Source: Novosphingobium sp. (lineage in GTDB: Bacteria; Pseudomonadota; Alphaproteobacteria; Sphingomonadales; Sphingomonadaceae). From it: a DNA stretch of 64,000 nt. The notes under the pieces are model-generated. The model made no database searches. It was not told where the DNA came from and was given only the letters and a program-made list of their open reading frames with translations. Positions 32,305 to 41,463 of the stretch are shown here, piece after piece (position 1 is the first letter of the stretch; each line of letters opens with the position of its first letter). A program made the translations under genes and the position numbers. The stretch spans positions 62,001-126,000 of the forward strand of contig NZ_JAIXZS010000073.1 in NCBI RefSeq assembly GCF_027489515.1, given 5' to 3'.

Positions 32305-33579
32305 TCACCGGAGCTTCAGAACTCTTGGGAGTGTCGCGCCGAGCACGGCGAGCATTTCGGGGGCATAGGCGCTGCTGTTGGCTTCGAACTCGGCCTGGGT
32401 GATGCGGTCTGCGCCCTGCGCGCCGAAGAGGACGACTTCATCGCCCAGCTTCACGTCGCGGTGATCGGTGACGTCGACCATGAGCGTGTTCATGGTGACG
32501 CGGCCGACAACCGGCGCGCGGCGGCCGCGGATGAGGACTTCGGTGTGGTTCCTGGCCTCGGCGGGGAATTCGGGCCGGTTGGCGTGGCTTAAGCCGCGGC
32601 GCACCCCGTCCGAATAGCCGATCGGGATATTCGCCAGCCAGCTTTCGCGCTCGAGCCGGAAGGTGCGGTCGTAGGCGACGGTCTGGCCGGCGGGGTAGTG
32701 ATTGACCGCCGCGACGCGCGACTTGATCGTGGGGACGGGAATGAACGCGCTGGTCTTGACCGAGCCGGGATCGCCATAGAGCGCCCCGCCGACGCGGACC
32801 ATGTCGAGCCGGGTATCGGGCTGGGTCAGCGTGGCGAACGTGTTGGCGGTGTGGCGGGTGAGGCCTTCGGCCTTGAGGCCTTCACCTTGCAGCCAGGCGA
32901 GATCTTCCTTGTAGCGCGCGAGCTGGCCGAGAATGTCGGGCGCTTCCTCGCTGGGGTAATGCGTCATCATGCCGGCGATGCGCAGGCCTTTGAGGGCGAG
33001 CATCGCGCGGGCATCGGCCTTGCCGTAGTCGGTGGAAAGCTCCACCCCGTTGCGCGACATGCCGCCCGCGTTGAGCGCGAGGTGGACGGGGAGCGGGAAG
33101 CGCGGGCGGCGCTGGCGCCAGAGCGCTTCGAGCCGGGCGGCGGCTTGCGGGTTACCGATCAGCTCGACAAGGCCGGTGCCCATGGCGTCTTCCATTTCCT
33201 CCGGCGCGGCGAGGCGGATACGGTAGAGCCGGCCGCGATAGCCCAACTGGCGCGCGACGCGGGCCTCGTCGTTGGAGGTGATCGCGACATCGGTGATCCC
33301 GGCAGCGATGACCGAACGGATCAGGAGCGCGATGCCGTTGCCATAGGCATCGGCCTTCATCACCGCGCAGATCCGCGATTGGCCGATCATGCCGCGCAGC
33401 GTGGCGATGTTCTTCTCGAAGGCGGCGGCATCCACTTCGATCCACCCGTTGCGCCGCTGCGCAGCCGCGAGGGTGATGCCGAAGTTGGTGGTGGAGAGGA
33501 TCGGTGCGGCGGCGGCGCGGGTGGCGGCCATGGCGGTGCCCGCAGCGGCTGCGGCCAGAAATGTGCGCCTGTGGATCAT
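32305..33579 (-). CDS. Tat-exported alanine/broad-spectrum amino-acid racemase
   Basis: This 424-residue PLP enzyme of alanine racemase fold has an N-terminal Tat signal (IHRRTFLAAAAAGTAMAATR), so it acts in the periplasm. The PLP lysine lies in VMKADAYGNG; the Asn in place of the usual His (KADAYGHG) is seen in broad-spectrum racemases of the Bsr type. The catalytic-Tyr region IGYSDGVRRG and the GRVTMNTLMVDVTD segment are present. It follows motB on the same strand and ends the flg-mot run. Periplasmic racemases make non-canonical D-amino acids that edit peptidoglycan or act as signals. Confidence 0.88.
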   Translation of the reverse strand: MIHRRTFLAAAAAGTAMAATRAAAAPILSTTNFGITLAAAQRRNGWIEVDAAAFEKNIATLRGMIGQSRICAVMKADAYGNGIALLIRSVIAAGITDVAITSNDEARVARQLGYRGRLYRIRLAAPEEMEDAMGTGLVELIGNPQAAARLEALWRQRRPRFPLPVHLALNAGGMSRNGVELSTDYGKADARAMLALKGLRIAGMMTHYPSEEAPDILGQLARYKEDLAWLQGEGLKAEGLTRHTANTFATLTQPDTRLDMVRVGGALYGDPGSVKTSAFIPVPTIKSRVAAVNHYPAGQTVAYDRTFRLERESWLANIPIGYSDGVRRGLSHANRPEFPAEARNHTEVLIRGRRAPVVGRVTMNTLMVDVTDHRDVKLGDEVVLFGAQGADRITQAEFEANSSAYAPEMLAVLGATLPRVLKLR

Positions 33580-33693
33580 GCCCTTGTACCTCGCCCTGTT
33601 GGTGCGCGCAGGCTAGGCAGGATATTGTCACAGGCGCAAGGGGCCGGGCGAAGCTGCCCCTCCCCCACCGCTTACCCGTTCCGGGGAGGTTTC

Positions 33694-34533
33694 TCAGTTC
33701 ATCAGCAGGATGCTCATCCGCCGGTTGCGGGGGTCGGTCGGGTCGTTGGCGATGAGGGGTTCCTGATCGGCGACGCCTTCGATGCGGCGGAAGCGTCCTT
33801 CGGCGATGCCGCTTTTCATCAGGGCGAGGCGGGTGGCCTCGGCGCGGCCGGCGCTCAGCGACCAGTTGTTGGCGGGATCTCCGGGTTTCCACTGCAAGGC
33901 ATCGGTGTGGCCGCGCACGGTGAGGCCGCCGTTATCGGGCCCGAGCGCCTGGCCGATCGCGCGCACGAGTTCGGCCGCCTCGGGGGTGAGGATCGTGGTG
34001 CCGAGGCGGAACATCGAGAACTTGGCGTCGTCCATGAGATCGAGGCGGATGCCCTCGGGCGTCTGCGTGACGCGCACCTGCCGCGCGAGCTTGCGCAAGG
34101 TCTGGCTGGCGGCGAGCTTCTGCTGGAGCCGCTGCTGGAGGCTGGCGGTGCGCTTGGCCTTGGTGCCGCCGTCCTTGGGGCCGCCGGTGGCATCGCGCGG
34201 GATCGTCAGTGTCTTGGTGCCGGTCTGGCCGGCGCGGTACTGGTAGCTGTCGGTATCGGTGAGCGAGGAGCCGCCGAGCAGGCCGTAGGAGCCGGCGCTG
34301 CCTTCCTTCATCTTGACCAGCGTGGGCGTGAAATAGTCCGCAATGCCCTTGCGCTGCTTCTCGGTGGTGGCGCCGAGCAGCCACATGAGCAGGAAGAACG
34401 CCATCATCGCGGTCACGAAGTCGGCATAGGCGACCTTCCACGCGCCGCCGTGGTGGCCGCCTTCGACGACGGTGACTTTCTTGACGATGATCGGGCGGAC
34501 GGGTTCGTTCTTGCCCTTGGGAGACTTGGCCAC
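33694..34533 (-). CDS. motB: Flagellar stator protein MotB
   Basis: This 279-residue protein has one membrane helix carrying the proton-binding Asp (YADFVTAMMAFFLLMWLLGA), a plug/linker region and a C-terminal OmpA-like peptidoglycan-binding domain (LTVRGHTDALQ, NNWSLSAGRAEATR). With MotA it forms the proton-driven stator. The start codon is GTG, three bases behind the motA stop. Confidence 0.95.
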   Translation of the reverse strand: MAKSPKGKNEPVRPIIVKKVTVVEGGHHGGAWKVAYADFVTAMMAFFLLMWLLGATTEKQRKGIADYFTPTLVKMKEGSAGSYGLLGGSSLTDTDSYQYRAGQTGTKTLTIPRDATGGPKDGGTKAKRTASLQQRLQQKLAASQTLRKLARQVRVTQTPEGIRLDLMDDAKFSMFRLGTTILTPEAAELVRAIGQALGPDNGGLTVRGHTDALQWKPGDPANNWSLSAGRAEATRLALMKSGIAEGRFRRIEGVADQEPLIANDPTDPRNRRMSILLMN

Positions 34534-34536
34534 GGG

Positions 34537-35400
34537 TTAGCGTCCGCGCAGCGCGTCGAGCAGTTCGGAAAGGCCCGGGCGGAACGAGTGGCCGAGGCCG
34601 GAGCGCGCGCTTTCGACGACGAGGGGCTGCGGCCAGCCGTGGAGGCTCGCGATGATCACCTGCTTGACTGCCTGGAAGATCATCTCGTCCTGATCGAGCA
34701 CCTGCTTGAGCCGGCCTGCGAGCGGGGCGACGATGCCATAGGCGAGCAGCACGCCCATGAACGTGCCGACGAGCGCGGAACCGATCATCGCGCCCAGGAT
34801 CGAAGGTGGCTTGTCGATCGAGCCCATGGTCTTCACCACGCCGAGCACGGCGGCGACGATGCCGAGCGCGGGAAGGGCGTCGGCGAGGTTCTGCAGGGCG
34901 TGCTGCGGCTCGCTCATCTCGTGGAAGTGCGTCTTCATCGCGTGGTCCATCACGTCCTCGACGGCGTGGACCTCGAGCGTGCCCGAGGACACGACGATGA
35001 GGGTGAGCGTATCGCAGATCAGCGCGACGAGCGGCTTGTTGGCGAGGATGCGCGGAAATTCGGCGAAGATCGGCGAATTTGCGGGATCGGTGACGTGGCT
35101 TTCCAAAGCGACCGGGCCGTCGCTCCTGAGGATCTTCATGAGGCGCGTGCAGAGCACGATGGCGTCAACATGGTCCTGCTTGTTGTGCTTGGGCCCCTTG
35201 AACACCTTGCCCAGTCCGCCGCCGATCGCCTTGATCTCATGCAGTGAATTGCCGGTGACGACGGCGCCCAGAGCCGCGCCGCCGATGATCAGCATTTCGT
35301 GCGGAATGGCCTCCATGACCGGGCCGAGCGCGCCGCCCGTGATGGCGAAGCCCCCGAACACCATGACGAGGAGAATGACGATACCGATGGCAGCATACAT
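34537..35400 (-). CDS. motA: Flagellar stator protein MotA
   Basis: This 287-residue protein has four membrane spans, two near the N-terminus and two around 190-235 (LPALGIVAAVLGVVKTMG, MIGSALVGTFMGVLLAYGIV). The conserved P(S)ILGAMIG and the cytoplasmic loop with charged residues that press on FliG are visible. It forms the proton channel with MotB. It follows flgL, so stator genes are in the same run as the late hook genes. Confidence 0.96.
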   Translation of the reverse strand: MYAAIGIVILLVMVFGGFAITGGALGPVMEAIPHEMLIIGGAALGAVVTGNSLHEIKAIGGGLGKVFKGPKHNKQDHVDAIVLCTRLMKILRSDGPVALESHVTDPANSPIFAEFPRILANKPLVALICDTLTLIVVSSGTLEVHAVEDVMDHAMKTHFHEMSEPQHALQNLADALPALGIVAAVLGVVKTMGSIDKPPSILGAMIGSALVGTFMGVLLAYGIVAPLAGRLKQVLDQDEMIFQAVKQVIIASLHGWPQPLVVESARSGLGHSFRPGLSELLDALRGR

Positions 35401-35431
35401 GGCGGTCTATGGTCCCGGAGTTGCGCGAGCG

Positions 35432-36358
35432 TCAGCGCAGGAAATCGAACAGCGAGAGATTGGCGAGCTTTGAGAAGCTGGCCTGGCTCGCTTCGAGCAC
35501 GGTGGAAAGCTGTTGCAGGCGGGCGAGCGTGGAGCCCAGTTCGGGCGTGCCGATATCCTCCTGCTGCGAGGCGCGGGCCTCGCTCATTGCCTGCTGGCGC
35601 TCGGTCGAGAGGTCGATCCAGCTCAGCCGCGAGCCGACCACGGTCTGTGCGGTGGTGATCGCATCGAGCCCGTTGGCGAGCGAGCCGAGCGCGGCCTGCG
35701 CCGTGGTGGCGGTGCTGGCCGCGCCGCTTGTGAGCGCGTCGGAGAGCGCCTTCACCACCGTCAGCAGGTCGGTCTGGTTGCCGGCTGGGTCCTTGAAGGA
35801 GAGGAATTCGGGGCCGGTGAGGCTGCGGCTGACCGTCTGGCCGTCACCCAGCGAAAGCTGCCCGGCGCTGCCGCCGCCGATGTATTGCGCGGCGCCGGTG
35901 GCGGGGTCGATCTGATAGGCATCGCCGGGACTGTCACCGCCGAACAGGGCGTGGCCGGCGCTGTCGCGCGCGTTGGCGAGGCCAACGAGGCCCTGGTGGA
36001 TCTGCGCGAGTTCGGAGGCGATGCTGGCGCGCTGCGCGGGGGGCAGCAGCGCGGAGGCGGCCTGCGTAGCGAGTTCCTGCGCGCGGCTGACATAGGTGGC
36101 GAACTGGTTCAGCGCGGTATCGGTGAGATTGAGATCGACGGTGGCGCGGTTGGTTGCGGCGGCATCGATCGTGCCGAGCGATTCCGACCGTGCGAGGGCA
36201 CGCAGCTGCGAGGCCGCCAGCGGATTGTCCGAGGACTTGGTCAGCTTGCTGTTGGAGCTGATCTGGTTCTGCAACTCCTCCGCCTGCCCGCGCAGCGCCG
36301 AAAGGTTCTGCGTCGAGCGTTCGTAGAAAGCGGACGTGTTGGTGGCGAAGATGCTCAT
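35432..36358 (-). CDS. flgL: Hook-filament junction protein FlgL
   Basis: This 308-residue flagellin-like protein has the N-terminal NTSAFYERSTQNLSALRGQA and the SSNSKLTKSSDNPLAASQLR segment, with a C-terminal coiled helix (LGSTLARLQQLSTVLEASQA). It joins FlgK to the filament. The ATG at 36358 gives the typical start; the longer open frame upstream is not coding. It lies seven bases after the flgK stop. Confidence 0.94.
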   Translation of the reverse strand: MSIFATNTSAFYERSTQNLSALRGQAEELQNQISSNSKLTKSSDNPLAASQLRALARSESLGTIDAAATNRATVDLNLTDTALNQFATYVSRAQELATQAASALLPPAQRASIASELAQIHQGLVGLANARDSAGHALFGGDSPGDAYQIDPATGAAQYIGGGSAGQLSLGDGQTVSRSLTGPEFLSFKDPAGNQTDLLTVVKALSDALTSGAASTATTAQAALGSLANGLDAITTAQTVVGSRLSWIDLSTERQQAMSEARASQQEDIGTPELGSTLARLQQLSTVLEASQASFSKLANLSLFDFLR

Positions 36359-36365
36359 GAGGTGC

Positions 36366-37706
36366 CTACCGGATCTGGAGCAGCGAATCGAACAGCGAAG
36401 CCGCGACCTGCATGACCCGGCCCGAGGCCTGGAACGCTTGCTGGTAGCGGACGAGATTGACGCCTTCGGTGTCGAGATCGACGCCGGTCTGGGCCGCGAG
36501 CGCGGTTCGCGCCGCGCCCGAGATCGTGGCGAGCGCATCGCGCGTGACAGTGCGGCCCGAGACGGTGGCCGAAATATCGAACAGGATCGCGTCCATCCGG
36601 CCGGCGGGATCGGCAACCGATAGCGACGCGCGCATCGCATCGAGATTTCCGGCATCGCGGCTGTTCTTGAGTGCGCCGGCAGGGGCGGTGGCGATCTTCG
36701 CGGGATCGCTGGTGGCCAGCGCGATCGTGGCGGCGGTGCTGCCGGTAAGGAGATCGGCGCCGGCGGCGCCATCGCGGTCCGTGCCAAGACCTTGCGCGTC
36801 GTTGACCCGGGTGACGATGGTATCGGCGAGATCGTCGAGATCGCCCCTGAGCTGGGCGAGCTTGCCCAGCGCAAGTTGCTGGCCGGCGAGCGAGCCGCCC
36901 GCAAGCGTGAGCGCGGCGCCATCAAGCGTATAGGCGAGCGTGCCGTCGGCGGCGGTGGTCATGGCGAGCATGCGCGTGGCGCCCCCGCTGACGAGCGGGT
37001 CGTTGGTGGCCGTATTGCCAAGCGTGACGGTGACGCTGCCATCCTGCGCGAGGCTGGTGGTGATATCGCCGTACTGGCTGAGATCGGCGAGGAGCTTGTC
37101 GCGCTGGTCGAGCAGCGCGGTCTGGTCGGAGCTTGCATCCGCCGCGCGGGCCAGCCGCATGTTTGTGCGCGCGAGTTCGCCGGCAATGCGGTTGACTTGC
37201 GTTACGCCGTCCGATGCTTCGAATTGCAGGCCCTTGCCGACCGCGTCCATTTCCTTGGCGGCGATCTGGAAGGTGGCACCCATCGTGCGCGCGGCCTCGA
37301 TCACCGAAGCCCGCAGCGAGGTATCGACGGGATCTTCCTTGAGCTTCTGCAGCGCGGCATCAAAGCCGGTGATGGCCGGATAGACGCCGGACTGTTCGAG
37401 CGCGGATTCGATGTTGCTGAGGCCGTTCACTTCAGCGTTGGCGCGGGCGGTGTCCGAACCGGTGCGGCGCACTTCGCTCTGGCGGAAGGCATCGGCGTTG
37501 CGCACGATCTTTTCCACCCGCACGCCCGAAAGCGAGACGTCGCGCACGTTCTGGTTATAGCCGGTGGAGGCGACTTCGGTGAGGCCGATGGAGCGGCGGA
37601 CATAGCCTTCGGTCGCCGCATTGGCGATGTTCTGCGCGGTGACATCGAGCCCGATGCGCGCGGCCTTTGCGCCCGAAAGGCCGATGGACAGAAGGTCGGA
37701 GGCCAT
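36366..37706 (-). CDS. flgK: Hook-associated protein FlgK
   Basis: This 446-residue protein has the rod/hook family N-terminus (LLSIGLSGAKAARIGLDVTA, QNIANAATEGYVRRS) and C-terminal helix (EGVNLVRYQQAFQASGRVMQ). The middle carries the FlgK-type helical region around ALLDQRDKLLADLSQY. It sits between hook and FlgL. It follows flgJ by three bases. Confidence 0.95.
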   Translation of the reverse strand: MASDLLSIGLSGAKAARIGLDVTAQNIANAATEGYVRRSIGLTEVASTGYNQNVRDVSLSGVRVEKIVRNADAFRQSEVRRTGSDTARANAEVNGLSNIESALEQSGVYPAITGFDAALQKLKEDPVDTSLRASVIEAARTMGATFQIAAKEMDAVGKGLQFEASDGVTQVNRIAGELARTNMRLARAADASSDQTALLDQRDKLLADLSQYGDITTSLAQDGSVTVTLGNTATNDPLVSGGATRMLAMTTAADGTLAYTLDGAALTLAGGSLAGQQLALGKLAQLRGDLDDLADTIVTRVNDAQGLGTDRDGAAGADLLTGSTAATIALATSDPAKIATAPAGALKNSRDAGNLDAMRASLSVADPAGRMDAILFDISATVSGRTVTRDALATISGAARTALAAQTGVDLDTEGVNLVRYQQAFQASGRVMQVAASLFDSLLQIR

Positions 37707-37709
37707 GGC

Positions 37710-38015
37710 TTATCCTTCCTTCGCGGTCGGCGCTGCAGGGGGCAGCAGCTTCGCAAACTGGGCTTCGAGCTGCCGGGCGAGGCCGAAGGTGCCGGCCTGC
37801 GCAGCGATGTCCGCAAAGCGCTCGTCGCGCATCGCGGTGAACGTTTCATTGGCCTGGCCGCCGAAGATCGGATCATCTCCGGCGAGGCTGGTGGCGCGCG
37901 CGGCGGCGAGCATCTGGCGCACGAAGATCGCCTCGAAGCCTTGCGCGGCCTTCTTGAGCGCCGCGCGGTCTGCGGCCGACGCGGTGGTTGCAGTGGTTGG
38001 CGCGAGCGGGCTCAT
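37710..38015 (-). CDS. flgJ: Rod-binding protein, FlgJ N-terminal type
   Basis: This 101-residue protein is only the rod-binding domain of FlgJ (LKKAAQGFEAIFVRQMLAAA, RDERFADIAAQAGTFGLARQ). The muramidase domain fused to it in enterobacteria is missing, and the separate lytic transglycosylase at 46114 may replace it. The start overlaps the flgI stop by four bases. Confidence 0.92.
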   Translation of the reverse strand: MSPLAPTTATTASAADRAALKKAAQGFEAIFVRQMLAAARATSLAGDDPIFGGQANETFTAMRDERFADIAAQAGTFGLARQLEAQFAKLLPPAAPTAKEG

Positions 38016-39121
38016 ATGACCTCCATCTCGGCCCGTAGCGCGCCGGCCTGCTTGAGTGCCTCGAGGATCGCGACGAGATCGGAGGGGGTGACGCCGAGCT
38101 TGTTGAGCGCATCCACAAGGCTGGAGAGCGAGGCGCCGGGCTTGAACAACGCGACGTGGGCTTGGCCTTCCTCGACATTGATCTGGCTCGACGGGGTGAC
38201 GGCGGTCTGGCCCCGGCTGAACGCGCCGGGCTGCGAGACCTGCGGCTTCTCGTCGATCTTCACGACAAGCTTGCCGTGGCTGATCGCAGCGGGCGAGAGG
38301 CGCACCGCGCTGTTGATCACGACCGTGCCGGTGCGGCTGTTGACGATGACCTTCGCTGCGGTTTCGGCAGGCTGGACCTCGATCATCTCGATCGAGGCCA
38401 TCATCGTCGCGCGCGTGTCGGTCGCCGCGGGCAAGCGGATGGCAAGGGTGATGCCGTCTTCCACGGTGGCGGCGCCGGGGAAGCGCGCGTTGACCGCATC
38501 GCGCACGCGGCTGGCAGTGAGGAAATCGGCATTGAACAGATTCCAGCGCAGCACTTCGCCGCTGTCGAACCCGGTGGCGACTGCGCGTTCGACGCTGGCG
38601 CCTTCGGCGATGCGGCCGACGGTGGGGACGTTGACGGTAAGCTGGCTGCCGTCCTTGCCGGTGATGCCGAGGCCGCCGACAGCAAGATTGCCTTGCGCCA
38701 TGGCGTAGATCTGCCCGTCCGCGCCATAGAGCGGGGCAAGGATCAGCGCACCGCCGCGCAGGCTCTTGGCCTTGCCGATGGTGGAGACGGTGACGTCGAT
38801 CCGCTGGCCGGGCTTGGCAAAGGCGGGGAGATCGGCGGTGATGAGCACGGCGGCGGCGTTTTTGAGGCCGGGGGAGATGCCCTGCGGCAGCTGCACGCCG
38901 AGCCGGCCGGAGACCCCGCGCATCGCCTGCGTAATGTATTCGAGGTTGTCGTCACCCGTGCCGGGCAGGCCGACGACGACGCCGTAGCCGGTGAGCTGGT
39001 TGGTGCGCACGCCCTGGAATTCGCCGAGATCGCGCACGCGGTCGGCGTGCGCGGGTGCGGGCGCGAGGGTGATCGCGGCGAGCAGGGCGACGAGGGCCTG
39101 GAGGAGGGGAGCGCGGGCCAT
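38012..39121 (-). CDS. flgI: Flagellar P-ring protein FlgI
   Basis: This 369-residue protein has a signal peptide (about residues 1-26, ending PAHAD) and the FlgI signature blocks VRDLGEFQGVRTNQLTGYGV and VGLPGTGDDNLEYITQAMRG. It builds the periplasmic P-ring in the peptidoglycan layer. It begins two bases after the flgH stop. Confidence 0.97.
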   Translation of the reverse strand: MARAPLLQALVALLAAITLAPAPAHADRVRDLGEFQGVRTNQLTGYGVVVGLPGTGDDNLEYITQAMRGVSGRLGVQLPQGISPGLKNAAAVLITADLPAFAKPGQRIDVTVSTIGKAKSLRGGALILAPLYGADGQIYAMAQGNLAVGGLGITGKDGSQLTVNVPTVGRIAEGASVERAVATGFDSGEVLRWNLFNADFLTASRVRDAVNARFPGAATVEDGITLAIRLPAATDTRATMMASIEMIEVQPAETAAKVIVNSRTGTVVINSAVRLSPAAISHGKLVVKIDEKPQVSQPGAFSRGQTAVTPSSQINVEEGQAHVALFKPGASLSSLVDALNKLGVTPSDLVAILEALKQAGALRAEMEVI

Positions 39122-39123
39122 GA

Positions 39124-39876
39124 TCAGAACGGATTGATCGCGCTGAAGAACTTCGACAGCCAGCCTTCGCGGCTGGCGCGGCCGATCGAGCCGTTGCCGG
39201 TGTAGGTGACGCGCGCATCGGCGACTTGCGTGGAACGCACGCGGTTGTCCGCATCGATATCGCCGAGGCGGACGATGCCGGAAAGCTGCACCCATTCCTG
39301 GCCCTGGCTCAGCAGCAAGCGCTTTTCCCCTACAACGAGTGCCGTGCCATTGGGGCGGACTTCGGCGATGGTGACGGATACCTCGCCGCCGAGCGTGCTC
39401 GTCTGCGTGGCATTCCCCTGTCCGTTGAACGACGATCCGCCCGACGCTTTAAGGGCATTGGGATCGAGGAAGGACAATGGCCCGGCGGTGGGGGGCACCA
39501 CGTTGAAGGCGCCGTTCTTCTGCGTCTTGGCCGCGGCGCTTTTCGAGGCGTTGAGCTGCTCGGTCAGGATGATCGTCAGGGTATCGCCCACGGCATGGGC
39601 ACGGCGGCCCTCGACGAGACCGATATATCCGGCCGAAACGTTGAAGATCGCGCCGTCTGCCGGGCGTGGCGCAGGGGCCTGTGGCAGCACCGGCGCGAAG
39701 CCTTCGGCCGGGCGCGTGGGGCGGCTATGCGCATGGCTGGCGGGCAGGATGGCGGCGAGCACCACGGCGGGCGGCACCAGCAGGCACACCAGCAGGCGCA
39801 GACCGAGTGGCTTGCCATCGGCAGACGCGCGGAAGGCGGCATCGAAGGGAGAATCCATCATCGGGCTGGTGTCCAT
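39124..39876 (-). CDS. flgH: Flagellar L-ring protein FlgH, no clear lipobox
   Basis: This protein of about 250 residues matches FlgH in the body (GDTLTIILTEQLNASKSAAA, LGGEVSVTIAEVRPNGTALV, EKRLLLSQGQEWVQLSGIVR). L-ring proteins are usually lipoproteins. Here an atypical 23-residue extension precedes a hydrophobic stretch whose only Cys (LLVC) lacks the small -1 residue of a lipobox, and a signal peptidase I site (SHAHS) looks more likely. The ATG at 39876 overlaps the flgG stop by one base. Confidence 0.92.
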   Translation of the reverse strand: MDTSPMMDSPFDAAFRASADGKPLGLRLLVCLLVPPAVVLAAILPASHAHSRPTRPAEGFAPVLPQAPAPRPADGAIFNVSAGYIGLVEGRRAHAVGDTLTIILTEQLNASKSAAAKTQKNGAFNVVPPTAGPLSFLDPNALKASGGSSFNGQGNATQTSTLGGEVSVTIAEVRPNGTALVVGEKRLLLSQGQEWVQLSGIVRLGDIDADNRVRSTQVADARVTYTGNGSIGRASREGWLSKFFSAINPF

Positions 39877-40664
39877 CACAGTGTCTGGTTGGCGTTCTTG
39901 AGCATTTCGTCGACCGCCGAGATCATCTTGGAATTGACCTCGTAGGCGCGCTGGGTCTCGATCATGTCCACCAGCTCCTCGACGACGTTGACGTTCGAGC
40001 TTTCGAGGAAGCCCTGCCGGATGCGCCCGCGCCCGACTTCGCCGGCGATGCCGATCTGCGCGGCGCCGCTGGCGGCGGTTTCGGTGAGGAAGTTGTCGCC
40101 GCCCGCCGCAAGCCCCGCCGGATTGGCGAAGCTCGCGATGGTGATCTGGCCGAGCTGCGAGGGCTCTGCAGTGCCGGGGAGCGCCGCCGAGACGGTGCCG
40201 TCGGGCGCGATGGTGATCGAGGTGGCGCCTTCGGGGATCGTCACCGGCGGCTGCACGACATAGCCCTGTGCGGTGACAAGCTGGCCTTCCGCCGAGCGGC
40301 TGAAATTGCCTGCGCGGGTATAGGCGAGTTGGCCGCCGGGCAGCGTGACCTGAAAGTAACCCTCGCCATCGAGCGCGAGATCGAGCGCGTTGTTGGTGGT
40401 CTGAAGCGGCCCTTGCGTGGCGATGCGCGTGGTCGACTGGATGCCGACGCCGGTGCCGAGATTGAGCCCGGTGGCATAGGCGGTCTCGCCCGAGGACTGC
40501 TGCCCGGCGGTGCGCGCATCCTGATAGGCCATGGTCGCGAAGTTGGCGCGATCGCGCTTGAAGCCGGTGGTACCGACGTTGGCGAGATTGTTGGCGATCA
40601 CGCGCATCCGCGTGTCCTGTGCCTCAAGACCGGTGCGGGCGACGTGAAGGGCTGAGGAGGGCAT
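39876..40664 (-). CDS. flgG: Flagellar distal rod protein FlgG
   Basis: This 262-residue protein has the rod-family N-terminus (SSALHVARTGLEAQDTRMRV, IANNLANVGTTGFKRDRANF), the ALDLALDGEGYFQVTLPGG core and the C-terminal helix NVVEELVDMIETQRAYEVNS. It forms the distal rod. It lies upstream of flgH with a one-base overlap. Confidence 0.96.
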   Translation of the reverse strand: MPSSALHVARTGLEAQDTRMRVIANNLANVGTTGFKRDRANFATMAYQDARTAGQQSSGETAYATGLNLGTGVGIQSTTRIATQGPLQTTNNALDLALDGEGYFQVTLPGGQLAYTRAGNFSRSAEGQLVTAQGYVVQPPVTIPEGATSITIAPDGTVSAALPGTAEPSQLGQITIASFANPAGLAAGGDNFLTETAASGAAQIGIAGEVGRGRIRQGFLESSNVNVVEELVDMIETQRAYEVNSKMISAVDEMLKNANQTL

Positions 40665-40707
40665 GGGGGTCAGGTCCTTGGATTAGCTGGCTATCTGGGA
40701 GGGGCTA

Positions 40708-41448
40708 TCAGGTGAGGCGCATGAGGCCGGCGCCGCCTTCATCGAGCTCGCGCGCGGTCGAGATGAGCTTGGTGCGCATGTCGAACAGGCGCTGCGCCTC
40801 GACCATCTCGACCAGCACGCGGGTGGGCTCGACATTGGACTGCTCGAGGCTGCCGGGCTGGAGCCGGGCTTCCTCGTCAGCGGGCAGCGCGCCGCCGCCA
40901 GGGACGCGGAAGAGGCCGTCGAGCCCCTTCTCGATGCGCGAGCCGGCTGTGCTGACGAGCTTGATCCTGCCGACTTCCTGCGGCGGCTGATCCGGCGCTT
41001 CGGGGAGGGCGGCGAGGACGCGGCCATCAGGCGCAACGGTGATCCTGGCGCCCGGCGGCACGGTGACCGGCCCCGCATCGCCGACGACCGGGCGGCCATC
41101 GCCATTGGTGAGGAGGCCCGTCGCATCGACCGAAAGATCGCCGCGCCGGGTATAGGCTTCCTCGCCGTCCGCGCCCTGCACCGCCAGCATGGTTCGTCCG
41201 GTGAGCGCCACATCGAGCGGGTTGCCGGTCTCGATTAGCGCGCCCTGCTTCATGTTGGCGCCGCGCACTTCGCCGCGCGTCATGGCGCGGGCCTCGATGC
41301 TGGGGCCCTTCAGCGTCATTGGATCGGCGTTCAGCATCTCGGCACGAAAGCCGATGGTCTGCGCATTGGCCATGTTGCTGGCGATCACTTGCTGGGTGAC
41401 CATCGAGCCGGTGAGGCCGGAGTAGGCGGTGTAGATCAGGCGGTCCAT
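40708..41448 (-). CDS. flgF: Flagellar proximal rod protein FlgF
   Basis: This 246-residue protein starts MDRLIYTAYSGLTGSMVTQQ, followed by VIASNMANAQTIGFRAEM, the DLSVDATGLLTNGDGRPVVG core and the C-terminal RVLVEMVEAQRLFDMRTKL helix. It is a proximal rod subunit. The 43-base gap to flgG is the largest in this part of the run. Confidence 0.94.
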   Translation of the reverse strand: MDRLIYTAYSGLTGSMVTQQVIASNMANAQTIGFRAEMLNADPMTLKGPSIEARAMTRGEVRGANMKQGALIETGNPLDVALTGRTMLAVQGADGEEAYTRRGDLSVDATGLLTNGDGRPVVGDAGPVTVPPGARITVAPDGRVLAALPEAPDQPPQEVGRIKLVSTAGSRIEKGLDGLFRVPGGGALPADEEARLQPGSLEQSNVEPTRVLVEMVEAQRLFDMRTKLISTARELDEGGAGLMRLT

Positions 41449-41463
41449 GGCGCTAGCTCAGCC

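Noticed and set aside
32698..35247. 849-codon plus-strand open frame over the racemase, motB and motA
   Set aside because: It is antisense to three genes with clear motifs and reads as an Arg/Asp/Gly-rich shadow translation.
37710..38015. flgJ considered a truncated pseudogene
   Set aside because: The rod-binding domain is complete and single-domain FlgJ is normal in alphaproteobacteria; a separate transglycosylase is encoded at 46114.
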